In this document: positions 10,756-19,591 of the stretch, one piece after another
How the letters are laid out: each line of letters begins with the position of its first letter
How positions within the stretch are numbered: the first letter of the stretch is position 1
Assembly: GCA_027924585.1 (NCBI GenBank)
Contig: BSBM01000068.1
Coordinates: 10,812,001 to 10,876,000, forward strand
Length of the DNA stretch: 64,000 nucleotides
Source of the DNA: Larix kaempferi
Taxonomy: Eukaryota; Streptophyta; Pinopsida; Pinales; Pinaceae
Direction: 5' to 3'
Position numbers and translations under genes: made by a program
The notes under the pieces: generated by a model
Seen by the model: only the letters and a program-made list of their open reading frames with translations
The model's database searches: none
What the model was told of the DNA's origin: nothing

Positions 10756-13215
10756 ATGTCTTACTATTATGATGAATCCTATGAGTACAATTCTTATGAG
10801 GAATATGCAGATGCTTATGAGCAATATGAAGTAGAATGTGAATGGTACGAGGAAGAGGTGCCATCATGCAAAAATTCTTACAATTTCAGGAGAAATGAAG
10901 ATTATTCTTATGAATTTAAATCTGATGAATATGAGTGTGTCACACCAACCAAGGATAATTCTATGAATGAGTTCCAAAAATGGAAAGCAACATATAGCAC
11001 CTTGCCCCAACAATATAAAAAATATCAAGAATATCTTGCTTTGAGCAAAAATACACAAAATGCCATGTCTTTTGAGTACTTTGCTGAACATATTTTTGAA
11101 AATAGGCCCAAAAATGAAGATGTGGAGTTAGTAAAGAAAGGTTTATGCCCTGCTTGTAAAGAACCTTGGAGAGAGTATCATATATGTGTGGGTGAAATGA
11201 TGTCCTACTTGAGGAGAGCTTTCGGGAATTCTTCAAAAAGAGATTCCAAAGATATTGATCCTAAGGAAAACAAGGGGCAAAATGCATTAGCTTGCTTGAA
11301 GGAGAAAAAGGAAGAGACATCACAAGAGAATGAAGAAGATTCTATTGAAAATATGGAAGATCATTTCGAGACACCTTCTAGCTTAGACATGAACCAAAGA
11401 GCATCTACTGATGGATGCTTAAACTATGAAGGAGTACCTACTGATGGGTGCTCACACTTCTATGTTGGTGACATAGAGATCACTTTTGAAAGTGTTTCTA
11501 CAAGCTCAAGTTCTATTAAGCATGATAATGAAGACCTTGTAGCAGTTGAAGAAGAACCAAGATCAACTTCCCCATCACCACTTGAGCTTCATGAAGTTGG
11601 TCCAAGCAAAAATGAAGAAGATGAGAAGGTTCATTTGCAAGAGCCCGATTTTCTTGAAGGGTCCTTGAAGATGAATGAAAAGAAGATCCAAGAGTCCCTC
11701 AGCATTCTCCATGACACTCAAGCATTGGTGTCAAATTCTTGTTGGAGAGCTACTTCATTGGAGGAAACATCCTTCCTTGAAGACATGGAGAAGATTCAAA
11801 GAGCAATGTGCTACATCAAAGGTAATTTCATGTCTTTGATTTTTGATAGAAACCATTTGTTTGAGCTTAATGAATTGTTACATGATGCATACTTGAAGAA
11901 TAATGAGGATATTCATAAGCTCACAATTCAAAATGAGCAACTTCTTGAAAAGTTGCAAGATACTTGTTTTTCCTGCTATGTTTCAGACTGTCAAATGGTA
12001 GATTGTTTGGAGGATTCTCATGATATGGTGGATCATGAGAAATGTGGGAATTTGAATGTGCTTAATGTGTTTGAAGGTGAACTTGAAGAGATCCAAACAC
12101 TTGATGTGGTGGAAGAGGAACTTGAATTGTTTCTTGATGAAGGTTATGCAATTTTTAAAGAAGAGCATGATTCTTTTACATTGGAACCAATCTATGACAA
12201 AGGTTTCACACTTTTGAAGGAGCTGCATGATACTACCCATATGGATCCTTCCCATGATGAAGCTTCTGCACTTTATGATCATTTGGGTGAGTTAGTTCAT
12301 TCTCCTACATCCTACAATTACATGCTTTGCAACATTAGTCTCAATGAAGTATGGGTGAAAGGGTTCTTTTTTATGGTGCCACATGAGGAGTATGGAACTC
12401 CTAGATTTACTTGTTATGATGACATGGTTGGAGCAAATTCTTATTCACATTTGCAGCAGCATCCTTTGTTACTTTATGATGATGCACATCTACATGGATG
12501 CACCTATGATATGCATTTGAGTCACTTGAAGACTCATGGTTTTTCTTGCTCAACACTTGGTTCATTTGATGTTGGAGGAACTTCATCCAACACTTGGGTG
12601 AATAAATTTATGATTGGAGAACATTTTTGTTGGCAGCCACATACTTTGATATATCTTTATTATTCTCACATTCATGGATGTATGGGTCAGACTTCTTTGA
12701 GTCCTTTGAAGTCTCCTTGTTTTTTCTGCTCATTATTTGGTTTAGATTTTAGTGGAGATTCTTCATTCACTTCTTGGATGAAAGAATACATGGCTGAATA
12801 TTTTGATGCATATCACATACTTTTGGAGCGGCATTATAGGACATGGGATCCTCACCTATGTCATTGGAGTAGATTTGATGGGTCACTTGAAGATTGTATG
12901 CACTTGGAAAATGGTGGTCTACTTGCTTTGAGGTATAAGCACTTGCATGACTCTTTGATGAAGCATCTCCTTGATGTACATTTTCATTATGGTGTTATGT
13001 ACTTTGATGATATATATTTTATACTCATGATGTTTGGAAGAATCCATACAAGAAAATGGGATCCAGGAATCCTCTTATCTGATAGTATGGGTTGGAAAGC
13101 ACTCTTAATTGTTGGGGTGCAATACAAGCAATGGGACCCTGGACTAATTTTTATCTTATTGGTTTCAAATTTTTTTGGGGAAACAAGCAGTATGGGAGAT
13201 GGATTTCCCACTTAA
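10756..13215 (+). CDS. Uncharacterised 819-aa ORF inside the LARD-like element
   Basis: Uninterrupted ATG-to-TAA frame starting 53 bp after the primer site. I recognise no family. Residues 1-60 are very rich in Tyr, Glu and Asp. Residues about 130-150 hold a possible metal site, CPACKEPWREYHIC (C-x2-C-x7-H-x-C), which is not the standard retroviral knuckle. Residues about 155-330 are acidic, Ser-rich and probably disordered. Residues about 330-520 are Leu/Glu-rich and probably helical. Residues about 530-800 are rich in aromatic residues, His and Cys, and contain two related blocks (HLHGCTYDMHLSHLKTHGFSC and HIHGCMGQTSLSPLKSPCFFC, about 62 residues apart). No pol motif occurs. Its position and acidic, helical character would suit a highly diverged gag-like protein. 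That is an inference. Confidence 0.75.
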   Translation: MSYYYDESYEYNSYEEYADAYEQYEVECEWYEEEVPSCKNSYNFRRNEDYSYEFKSDEYECVTPTKDNSMNEFQKWKATYSTLPQQYKKYQEYLALSKNTQNAMSFEYFAEHIFENRPKNEDVELVKKGLCPACKEPWREYHICVGEMMSYLRRAFGNSSKRDSKDIDPKENKGQNALACLKEKKEETSQENEEDSIENMEDHFETPSSLDMNQRASTDGCLNYEGVPTDGCSHFYVGDIEITFESVSTSSSSIKHDNEDLVAVEEEPRSTSPSPLELHEVGPSKNEEDEKVHLQEPDFLEGSLKMNEKKIQESLSILHDTQALVSNSCWRATSLEETSFLEDMEKIQRAMCYIKGNFMSLIFDRNHLFELNELLHDAYLKNNEDIHKLTIQNEQLLEKLQDTCFSCYVSDCQMVDCLEDSHDMVDHEKCGNLNVLNVFEGELEEIQTLDVVEEELELFLDEGYAIFKEEHDSFTLEPIYDKGFTLLKELHDTTHMDPSHDEASALYDHLGELVHSPTSYNYMLCNISLNEVWVKGFFFMVPHEEYGTPRFTCYDDMVGANSYSHLQQHPLLLYDDAHLHGCTYDMHLSHLKTHGFSCSTLGSFDVGGTSSNTWVNKFMIGEHFCWQPHTLIYLYYSHIHGCMGQTSLSPLKSPCFFCSLFGLDFSGDSSFTSWMKEYMAEYFDAYHILLERHYRTWDPHLCHWSRFDGSLEDCMHLENGGLLALRYKHLHDSLMKHLLDVHFHYGVMYFDDIYFILMMFGRIHTRKWDPGILLSDSMGWKALLIVGVQYKQWDPGLIFILLVSNFFGETSSMGDGFPT

Positions 13216-13402
13216 TAAAGTGATTTTTATCAGAGTAGTGCAGCAGCAAGCATGGTGGTTCCTCTCTAAAATCTTCATGGAAACTCAAAGACTCAAGGTT
13301 GGGCAATTCAATGGCAACTTCAAAGAATTATACAGAAAGCAAGTTCTTCAACACCCATGTTTGAAATTTCTTGAGGACAAGCAATATTGGGAAGGAAGGA
13401 TT
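13216..13402 (+). other. 3' untranslated interior and polypurine tract of the LARD-like element
   Basis: Short spacer between the ORF stop and the 3' LTR. The purine run GGGAAGGAAGGA (13389-13400) abuts the LTR and is the likely polypurine tract. Confidence 0.7.
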
Positions 13403-14603
13403 TGTCATGTCCCAAATTTGGCATTGGGTCAAAATGGCCTAAGCAAATTGTCCTTATTCATTAGAGTTTGTCAAATTGATGCTAAAGGTCAAACAATTGC
13501 CAAGGAGGAAAATTACTAGTTTCCTAGGTTTGGGGTGGAAGCTTTGAGATTTGGAATAATGGGAATAATAAATGATGTTGGAACATTAGTATGGAATAAA
13601 TATTTAATAAAGGAGATAAATAAATATTTACAAGTGAAAATCAAATTGGCATTTGATCATGAAAACACATGAAGGAAGTGGGACCCACACAAGCTAGAAT
13701 TTATGTGCCACATGGCATCCTCTTCTTGCAATTTCAAATCCATGGGAAGCCTAATGTTCTTGGGATGAGTTATAAGGTCAATAATACTTGGCATGAGTCA
13801 ATGAGGTCGAAATATAGAAGAAGAGTAACTCCCATGGAAGAGGAAGATGCAATTTGGAGCTAGTGAGACACTTGGGCTAGATTCCCTAGCTCCATGAAAA
13901 CAATGATGAAGATGTTATGACACCTATGACAAAAATCAGACCTAAAGGCTGACATATGACATATATGACATGTCAGGGATAAAAATAGACTCCAAGAGGG
14001 CACTCAAGGGTGTTAGGGCAGCTAAGATGCTTCCACATGTGATTTGGTGGAAGTGTGAGACTAGGAATTGTTGTTCAAGTGGCATTTTTTGGAATCTCTT
14101 CCCAACTTGAGTTGGCATGAGTCTCTTGGAAGGAATTTGACCCATGTAGGACATTAGAACTTTATAAATGTCAATAACAAAGAATGAAACTAGCTTTTGA
14201 TCATTTGTAGAATTTGCAATTGCATTTGTGACGAGGGAGAGCTAGTGGATGACTGGTTTCTTGCCTTAGCCAATTTCGAGGGTGAAAGATTTCCATCCAA
14301 GTTGATAATTGGAAAGGCCATTTAGAACTTTCATTTGGAGTTTTAATGGAGTCTCTATTTGTAGGTTTAAGCTACATGACAGCTCATGGTTTCTTCTATT
14401 GCAACTCACTCCTTCAACCATTTCCAGTTTTGATGGCATATTCTTGATCCTTGAGGTAGGGCGTTTTTGGTGAGCTATTGTACTCTTTGTGTTGGTTGTG
14501 GAGCCTGATCTCCAGATCCAAAGATATTATTATTCAGCCGTCTTTGTACCCCAGTTTTATATGATATGTAGGTGGACTGTACACTTACCCCAGCAGGAGG
14601 GCA

Positions 14604-15035
14604 GGTGATAAGGATACCAGGAGGAGCACCACAGGGTATGTGTTTACTGTAGGTGGAACAACAGTAAGTTGGATTTCAAAACTGTAGAAGGTTGTTGCAC
14701 TTTCAACAATGGAAGCAAAGTATGTTGCTATTACAGAGACTAGTAAAGAGATGATTTGGTTGCAGAGGTTTATGGAGGAATTGGGTAAGAAGCAGAAGGA
14801 TAACAGGTTTTATAGTGACATCCAGAGTGCCATTCATCTTTCAAAGAACTCAACATTCCATTCCAGGACTAAACATATACAGCTCAAGTACCATTTCATA
14901 TGCTATGTTCTGGAAGATGAACTGTTGAAGCTGGAAAAGATACATACTAGCCAGAATCCTGCAGACATGTTCACAAAGGTAGTGACTAGAGAGAAACTGA
15001 GTTCTTGCTCGGTTTCAGTTGGCCTTCTAGCATGA
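14604..15035 (+). pseudogene. Copia RNase H C-terminal fragment
   Basis: Encodes the last part of a Tork-type Copia RNase [14 protein letters not shown] and ALSTMEAKYVAITE, then AIHLSKNSTFHSRTKHI and NPADMFTK, ending in the lineage-typical SVGLLA. One in-frame TAG is at 14685. Everything upstream in gag-pol is missing. The natural stop lies about 85 bp before the 3' LTR. Confidence 0.9.
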
Positions 15036-15237
15036 AGGTGAAGAGGAGAAAGTTGCCAAGTCGAAGGTCCAACAAGTACAACAGCGGTGGAGTTGCTGTG
15101 ATCAATCTCCAAGTGGGAGATTGTTGGTTGTGGAGCCTGATCTCCAGATCCAGAGATATTATTATTCAGCCGTGTTTGTACCCCAGTTTTATATGATATA
15201 TAGGTGGACTGTACACTCACCCCAGCAGGGGGGTGTC

Positions 15238-15349
15238 GGGGGGCATCGCCCCCACACGGAGTTCTAGGGGGGACCATCCCCCCTGGCTGGGGGGTCCGGG
15301 GGTTTGGGGGCAACGCCCCCAAGAAAGGGGGTTCAGGGGCGAAGCCCCC
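15238..15349 (+). promoter_or_regulatory. Four GC-rich hairpins with G-runs in LTR U3
   Basis: Four short perfect or near-perfect stems stand in a row: 15238-15253, 15267-15283, 15306-15320 and 15336-15349, each of the form G5-6, short loop, C5-6. Extra unpaired G-runs lie at 15290-15310. The block is the most GC-rich stretch of this AT-rich window and lies about 80 bp upstream of the LTR TATA box. It can form hairpins or G-quadruplexes; any role in transcription is inferred. Confidence 0.7.
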
Positions 15350-15424
15350 GAAGGAAATTTTTGCGGTTGTTTTATGGGCCCATGGTTTTGGATAACCCGT
15401 GGTATTTTCCCATTGTATCTCCCT

Positions 15425-15432
15425 TATAAAAG
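15425..15432 (+). promoter_or_regulatory. TATA box in nested Copia LTR
   Basis: TATAAAAG on the element's coding strand, downstream of the G-rich block and about 300 bp from the LTR end, a plausible U3/R position. Confidence 0.6.
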
Positions 15433-16668
15433 AAAGACATTGTAATACGGCTAGGGTAAGATGTACTAGGTTTTATGCATTGTAAAGATCTCTGATATTT
15501 GAGAAGAGAGACTGTGAGACAGTGAAGAGGAAGTGCAGCGGCTGTGCTGTAGGTTGTATCCCTTCACTTTGATGGACGGAATAATAATAAGGAATGAAAA
15601 ATTCAGTTTGGACGTAGCCCAAGTTGGGGTGAACCACAATATATCTGTGTCTCTCTTGTAATGTGTGTGTGATTATATTTGCATTTCTGTTTATTGTTAT
15701 TGCTCTGCAATCCTGTTTTTCTAACACTTTGGGGGAGCTTTTAATGCCCCATTCCTTTTTTAATATGAATTAAATACTATGTTCTTCATCTCCAGAAATT
15801 TTTAGGTCGAAATTCCAACTAGAAATGTATAAATCTCATTTTTAATGAAAAGACAATGCCATTTCCCCACTACCTTGTTGTGAACCAATGTAATGTTGAT
15901 GCATTCGAATGGATAAGTAAACTACTGATGTTTTATTGATGAATGAAATTTTATTGATGTATTATACAAGTTTCATGTTCATTGCTTAAGCATTTGAAGT
16001 CATTTTACTCAGTTTACTTACATTTGGAGAAGATTTGGTGCCATTTCCCCAAGGGTTGAACTAGTGATTTTTGTTGTTGTTTGGGAGAGGTTTGGAACAG
16101 ACTTAATAACTAATGAATGGTGCATTTGGGAACTTAATAAAATTATTGAGACATCACATACCTCTATTCAGAAATTTGAGTGGGTTTGGAGGCATTTGGG
16201 AAGCCATTTTCAGTACTTACCCCAAGGGGATTTGAACCCCAAATTACTAGTAAAATTGCATACTTGGTCCAGAATCTTAAGAGAGTTTGCAGAGGTATTT
16301 TGGTGGCCATATCTCATCCCTGAACATAATATTCAATTCATAATATCATTCATACAGCTTTCTTGAATATTTGAAGACATTTAGAGTCAAATTGAGACCT
16401 AGAGACCAATACTAGTCAAAGGGAAATTACTAGTAAAGTTCCCTGCATTGGCCAGAATTGAAAGAGGATTTGCAGAAGTATTTTAAAGGTCCAAAAGCAT
16501 CCCTGAAACACATATTTATGTTCTAACATCCTCCATATGCCTTCTCAGAATATTTGGGAGCAATTGGAGCAATTTGAGGACCTAGAGCTCAAAACTAGCC
16601 AAAGGTCTAACTAGGAAAAAAAGTGAAAAATTGTCATCTTAATAAAATTTCTAACAAGGGACATTACA

Positions 16669-17101
16669 AGTTGTGATATTAGTTAAAATTTATTGGACCT
16701 ATATTTTGAGAGTTATTACAAAATATTAATTATAATATAATATTATTATATATTAATTGTAATATTAATATTAATTACTAGTATATATTGATCATATATT
16801 ATCTAAAAGATGGATGGGTATATTAGTTATGATATTAGTTAAAACTTATTAAACCCAACTTTTTCACAGATATTATAAAATATTAGTTATAATATAATAT
16901 TATTATATATTAGTTGTAATATTAATTACTATTACTATTATATATTAATAATGTATTATCAAAAGATGGATGAGTATATTAGATATGATATTAGTTAAAA
17001 GTTATTGGACCTAACTTTTGACAATTATTATAAAATATTAATTATAATATAATATTATTATATATTAGTTATAATATTAATTACTATTACTATTATATAC
17101 A
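16669..17101. repeat. AT-rich satellite, middle piece (about 156-bp period)
   Basis: About 2.7 units. The landmark GATGGATG occurs at 16809 and 16965 (period 156). Each unit contains GATATTAGTTAAA..TTATT and the strongly AT block AATATTATTATATATTAGTT followed by ATTACTATTACTATTATATA. The array ends abruptly in pararetroviral coding sequence at about 17102. Confidence 0.9.
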
Positions 17102-19279
17102 CCATTCATATGCCAAACCTGAAAGACCAGCAACTAATTGTGCTCCTAGCATTTGTGCTGTAACATTGTGGTCTTGTTGCTTCTTATAAATAAGCCAATG
17201 AGTAAGCAACTGTAAGGCATTTTTTATTTCTTCCCTTGTCTGACACTGTATATTCAAAACTGGTTGTTCAGGCATTTGAGAAATTAAATTATTCAAATTA
17301 TTGACACCAAAGCTATAGATTTTAGGGGCTACAGAAATACCCTGAGCATCAGGCATGTGGGTGTCAAAACCTTCATTCTGTGGATGAGATCCTATCATCA
17401 ATCTATTTGAAGACTCTGCTGCCATCATACTTATATCTCCGACAAATTTAGGATCTAGGACAGGCTTAAAATTCTTAAAAGCATCAATCCATTTAATGAT
17501 ATCTCGTTTTTCAGCATCACTAGCTCCAAAATCCCATTCTGGTCTGTTATCAACAGAACTAGCATTCAAAACTCCTAGGGAAACTGATTTGGAGTGACCT
17601 TTTTTGGCTAACTTTAAAACTTGATCAGGAACTACATACTCTTTCTTTTTTAGTTCCTGTGTTCTAGTTGTTAGTTCTGCTAGAACATCTAATCTCTTTT
17701 GCAGCTTATCAGAAGCTACTGAAATAGCCTTTTCAATTTCTGTTGTATCATGCAACAGATGGTCAAGAAGTGCCAATTTAGTGATGACTGTTTCTAACTG
17801 TTTTCCCTGTGCAACACAGTTAGCTTTCAGAAGCTGGATATCTTGTGCCATATCATCTAGATTACTTGCAGTGCATTGTAACTGCAAATTTGTCCAATTT
17901 GTTAACTTAATCTCATCTGATGCAGATTGATCAGATGGAGTGGCCTTTGTGGATATGAACTCTCTCTTTGTCTGTCCATCAGAAGAATACTGCCTGAAGG
18001 CGGTTTCTGGGAGATTTCTACCAGGGATATATGATCTTTGGCCATGGGCATTGGTAGATTCAGATTCGGCTCTGGCTCTTGGCAGACTAGAAAACATTCC
18101 AAGACTAGGATACTCGTGCAATTTCTGGTGTTTCTCTTTTTGCAAAAGTTTTTGTTTTATCTTTTTGCAAGCAGAACATTCTGCGTGCTGACCTCTATGT
18201 TCATAATCAGACAAACCGGAAAAAGACTCATTATTTACAGAATTCACAGGTTGACTCAGTATTGGTTCTTCTAAAGACTGTCTACTTAACTGATTAGAAA
18301 GTGCTTGACGTCTCGCAGCATTATAGGATGATGCTGAAGCAGATCTGATCAAAGGAGGACCAAATCTTGGGATTGGTTCTGGATGGGGAGATCTGAAAGA
18401 AGAGGAAGCTTCATCATAGATTAGAGGCTTTGGATTCATGAGAGCTTTAACTCTTTCTTGGTGCCTAAGTTCTGTGTATTTCATTTCCCATGACTGAGGA
18501 TAATGAATTCCAGTCCAATTAAAAGTAGTGGGAGTAGCATTTTTCGATTTTGCATTGGGTGTTTCCACCACGCTGTAGTTTGCAGAACTCTGTTGGATAT
18601 GAGATCGTAACTGTGGTAAAGTATCATTTCCAAATCTAACACAGACACCACCTTTTAGCTGAATAATTTTAGAACCATTCAACATATTAAAACCCTTAGG
18701 TAAAATGTAAGCTTTAAGAATATTATAAATATGTGGGTCGTCAAGACTGACAGAAAACCTAGGATAAACAGTACCAAGCGCAGGACCATCATGAAGAGGT
18801 GTGGTAAAGCCGCCAATAACAGCATCAGAAAATTTATTATGACGAGTATCTACAACAACACAAATAGAAGAAACAGGCAAACGAGGACGAACAAGTGGAC
18901 CGAGACCAAGTTTGACAGCGCCAAAGTGTGCATATTTAAACTTTTGTTCTTTTGCCCAATCAATCTGATATTTATCAAGAAGAGAAATATGAATAGGTTC
19001 TTGGTCATCAGTAAAAGAAATATCAATACTTGAAACTTTAATCTGAGTTGCTGTATGAAAATTCCACCATCGAAGTCTGTATACATCTTTGGGTAAAATC
19101 TGAGGCAATTCCCAATTGGCTGTTGGGTTCTGGTCATCTATAGTTATATATGAAGAACTATCATCTGATATAGAAGGCTGAAAAGAACTGGACCTTCTTT
19201 CTGCAAGTGAGACTTCTATGTCATTGGCTGACTGACACTCTAAATTTGCTAGGGGAACTGTATCCATTGTGGGATCCAT
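17102..19279 (-). pseudogene. Pararetroviral movement protein plus coat-protein N-terminus, truncated
   Basis: Open minus-strand frame from an ATG at 19279. Residues about 60-235 resemble a 30K-type movement protein of Caulimoviridae (region around VVVDTRHNKFSDAVIGGF). In such viruses this protein moves the genome through plasmodesmata. Residues about 250-470 are Ser/Pro-rich and probably disordered. Residues about 475-570 look coiled-coil. The last ~60 residues (THWLIYKKQQDHN, LVAGLSGLAYEW) look like the beginning of a coat-protein core. The frame then runs into AT satellite and stops within a few codons. It has no internal stop over about 725 codons, so it is truncated rather than mutated. 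No promoter is visible upstream. Confidence 0.85.
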
Positions 19280-19575
19280 TTGTAATGAGGTGAGTCCTAG
19301 CTTCTACGCTGTGGGCAACTATATAGTCTTACTCCCCTTCCCTCGGGCCTTACTGCTATTCTGACTTCCACACTACGCTTACACCCCAATAGTCCCTACA
19401 ATTTCCTCAGCAGTCATTTCCACTGCCTACAAGATACAATTTTTCACAGAGTGTTTGAAAGAAAGCAGCCATGTAAATTAGATGAGGTTACACATGCATC
19501 ATATAAAGAACAGAACTTCATTAAGAGCAGAGAATAGATAATACCAGAAAGAACTTTCAGAATAAGCAGGGGCTG

Positions 19576-19587
19576 GCTCTGATACCA
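19576..19587 (-). other. Pararetroviral primer binding site (tRNA-Met)
   Basis: Minus strand TGGTATCAGAGC, about 300 bp upstream of the movement-protein ATG. In Caulimoviridae this site primes minus-strand DNA synthesis and marks genome position 1. Here the plus-strand fragment begins only about four bases beyond it. Confidence 0.85.
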
Positions 19588-19591
19588 TTAA

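Larger units (their letters stand above)
14490..15726 (+). mobile_element. Internally deleted Copia nested in the LARD-like 3' LTR
   Basis: The insertion begins and ends with its own LTR termini (TGTTGGTTGTGG...CTAACA) and is flanked by a perfect CTTTG duplication (14485-14489, 15727-15731). Only about the first 115 bp of the 5' LTR remain (14490-14603). The sequence then jumps to the end of RNase H, followed by a full 3' LTR (15122-15726). At 1.24 kb it is a deletion derivative. The intact duplication suggests that it either moved in this form or was deleted after insertion. Confidence 0.93.
15122..15726 (+). repeat. 3' LTR of the nested Copia
   Basis: 605 bp, TG...CA, preceded by the purine tract AAGTGGGAGA (15111-15120). 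It contains a GC-rich hairpin cluster (15238-15349) upstream of a TATA box (TATAAAAG, 15425-15432). Confidence 0.92.
8686..16668 (+). mobile_element. Large non-autonomous LTR retrotransposon (LARD-like) with one intact ORF
   Basis: LTRs of about 2.0 kb at 8686-10689 and 13403-16668 (the latter lengthened by a nested Copia). The 3' LTR has near-palindromic ends TGTCATGTCCC...GGGACATTACA, and a perfect AGTTG target duplication lies at 8681-8685 and 16669-16673. The tRNA-Met primer site is at 10691-10702 and a purine tract at 13389-13400. The 2.7-kb interior has a single ORF (10756-13215) with no protease, integrase, RT or RNase H. Long LTRs plus a pol-less interior match the definition of a LARD-type element, but these elements usually lack a long conserved ORF. 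The lineage (Copia or gypsy) cannot be assigned. Confidence 0.92.
13403..16668 (+). repeat. 3' LTR of the LARD-like element, split by a nested Copia
   Basis: Colinear with 8686-10689 in two parts, 13403-14489 and 15732-16668, about 2024 bp without the insertion and its duplicated 5 bp. It keeps about 28 bp (near 14195-14235) that are missing from the 5' LTR. Divergence is clearly higher than between the Copia-1 LTRs, so this element is older. Confidence 0.92.

Noticed and set aside
8686-16668. Two independent solo LTRs flanking a host gene at 10756-13215
   Set aside because: Matching AGTTG duplications, a primer site after the left LTR and a purine tract before the right LTR show one element; the ORF is internal to it.
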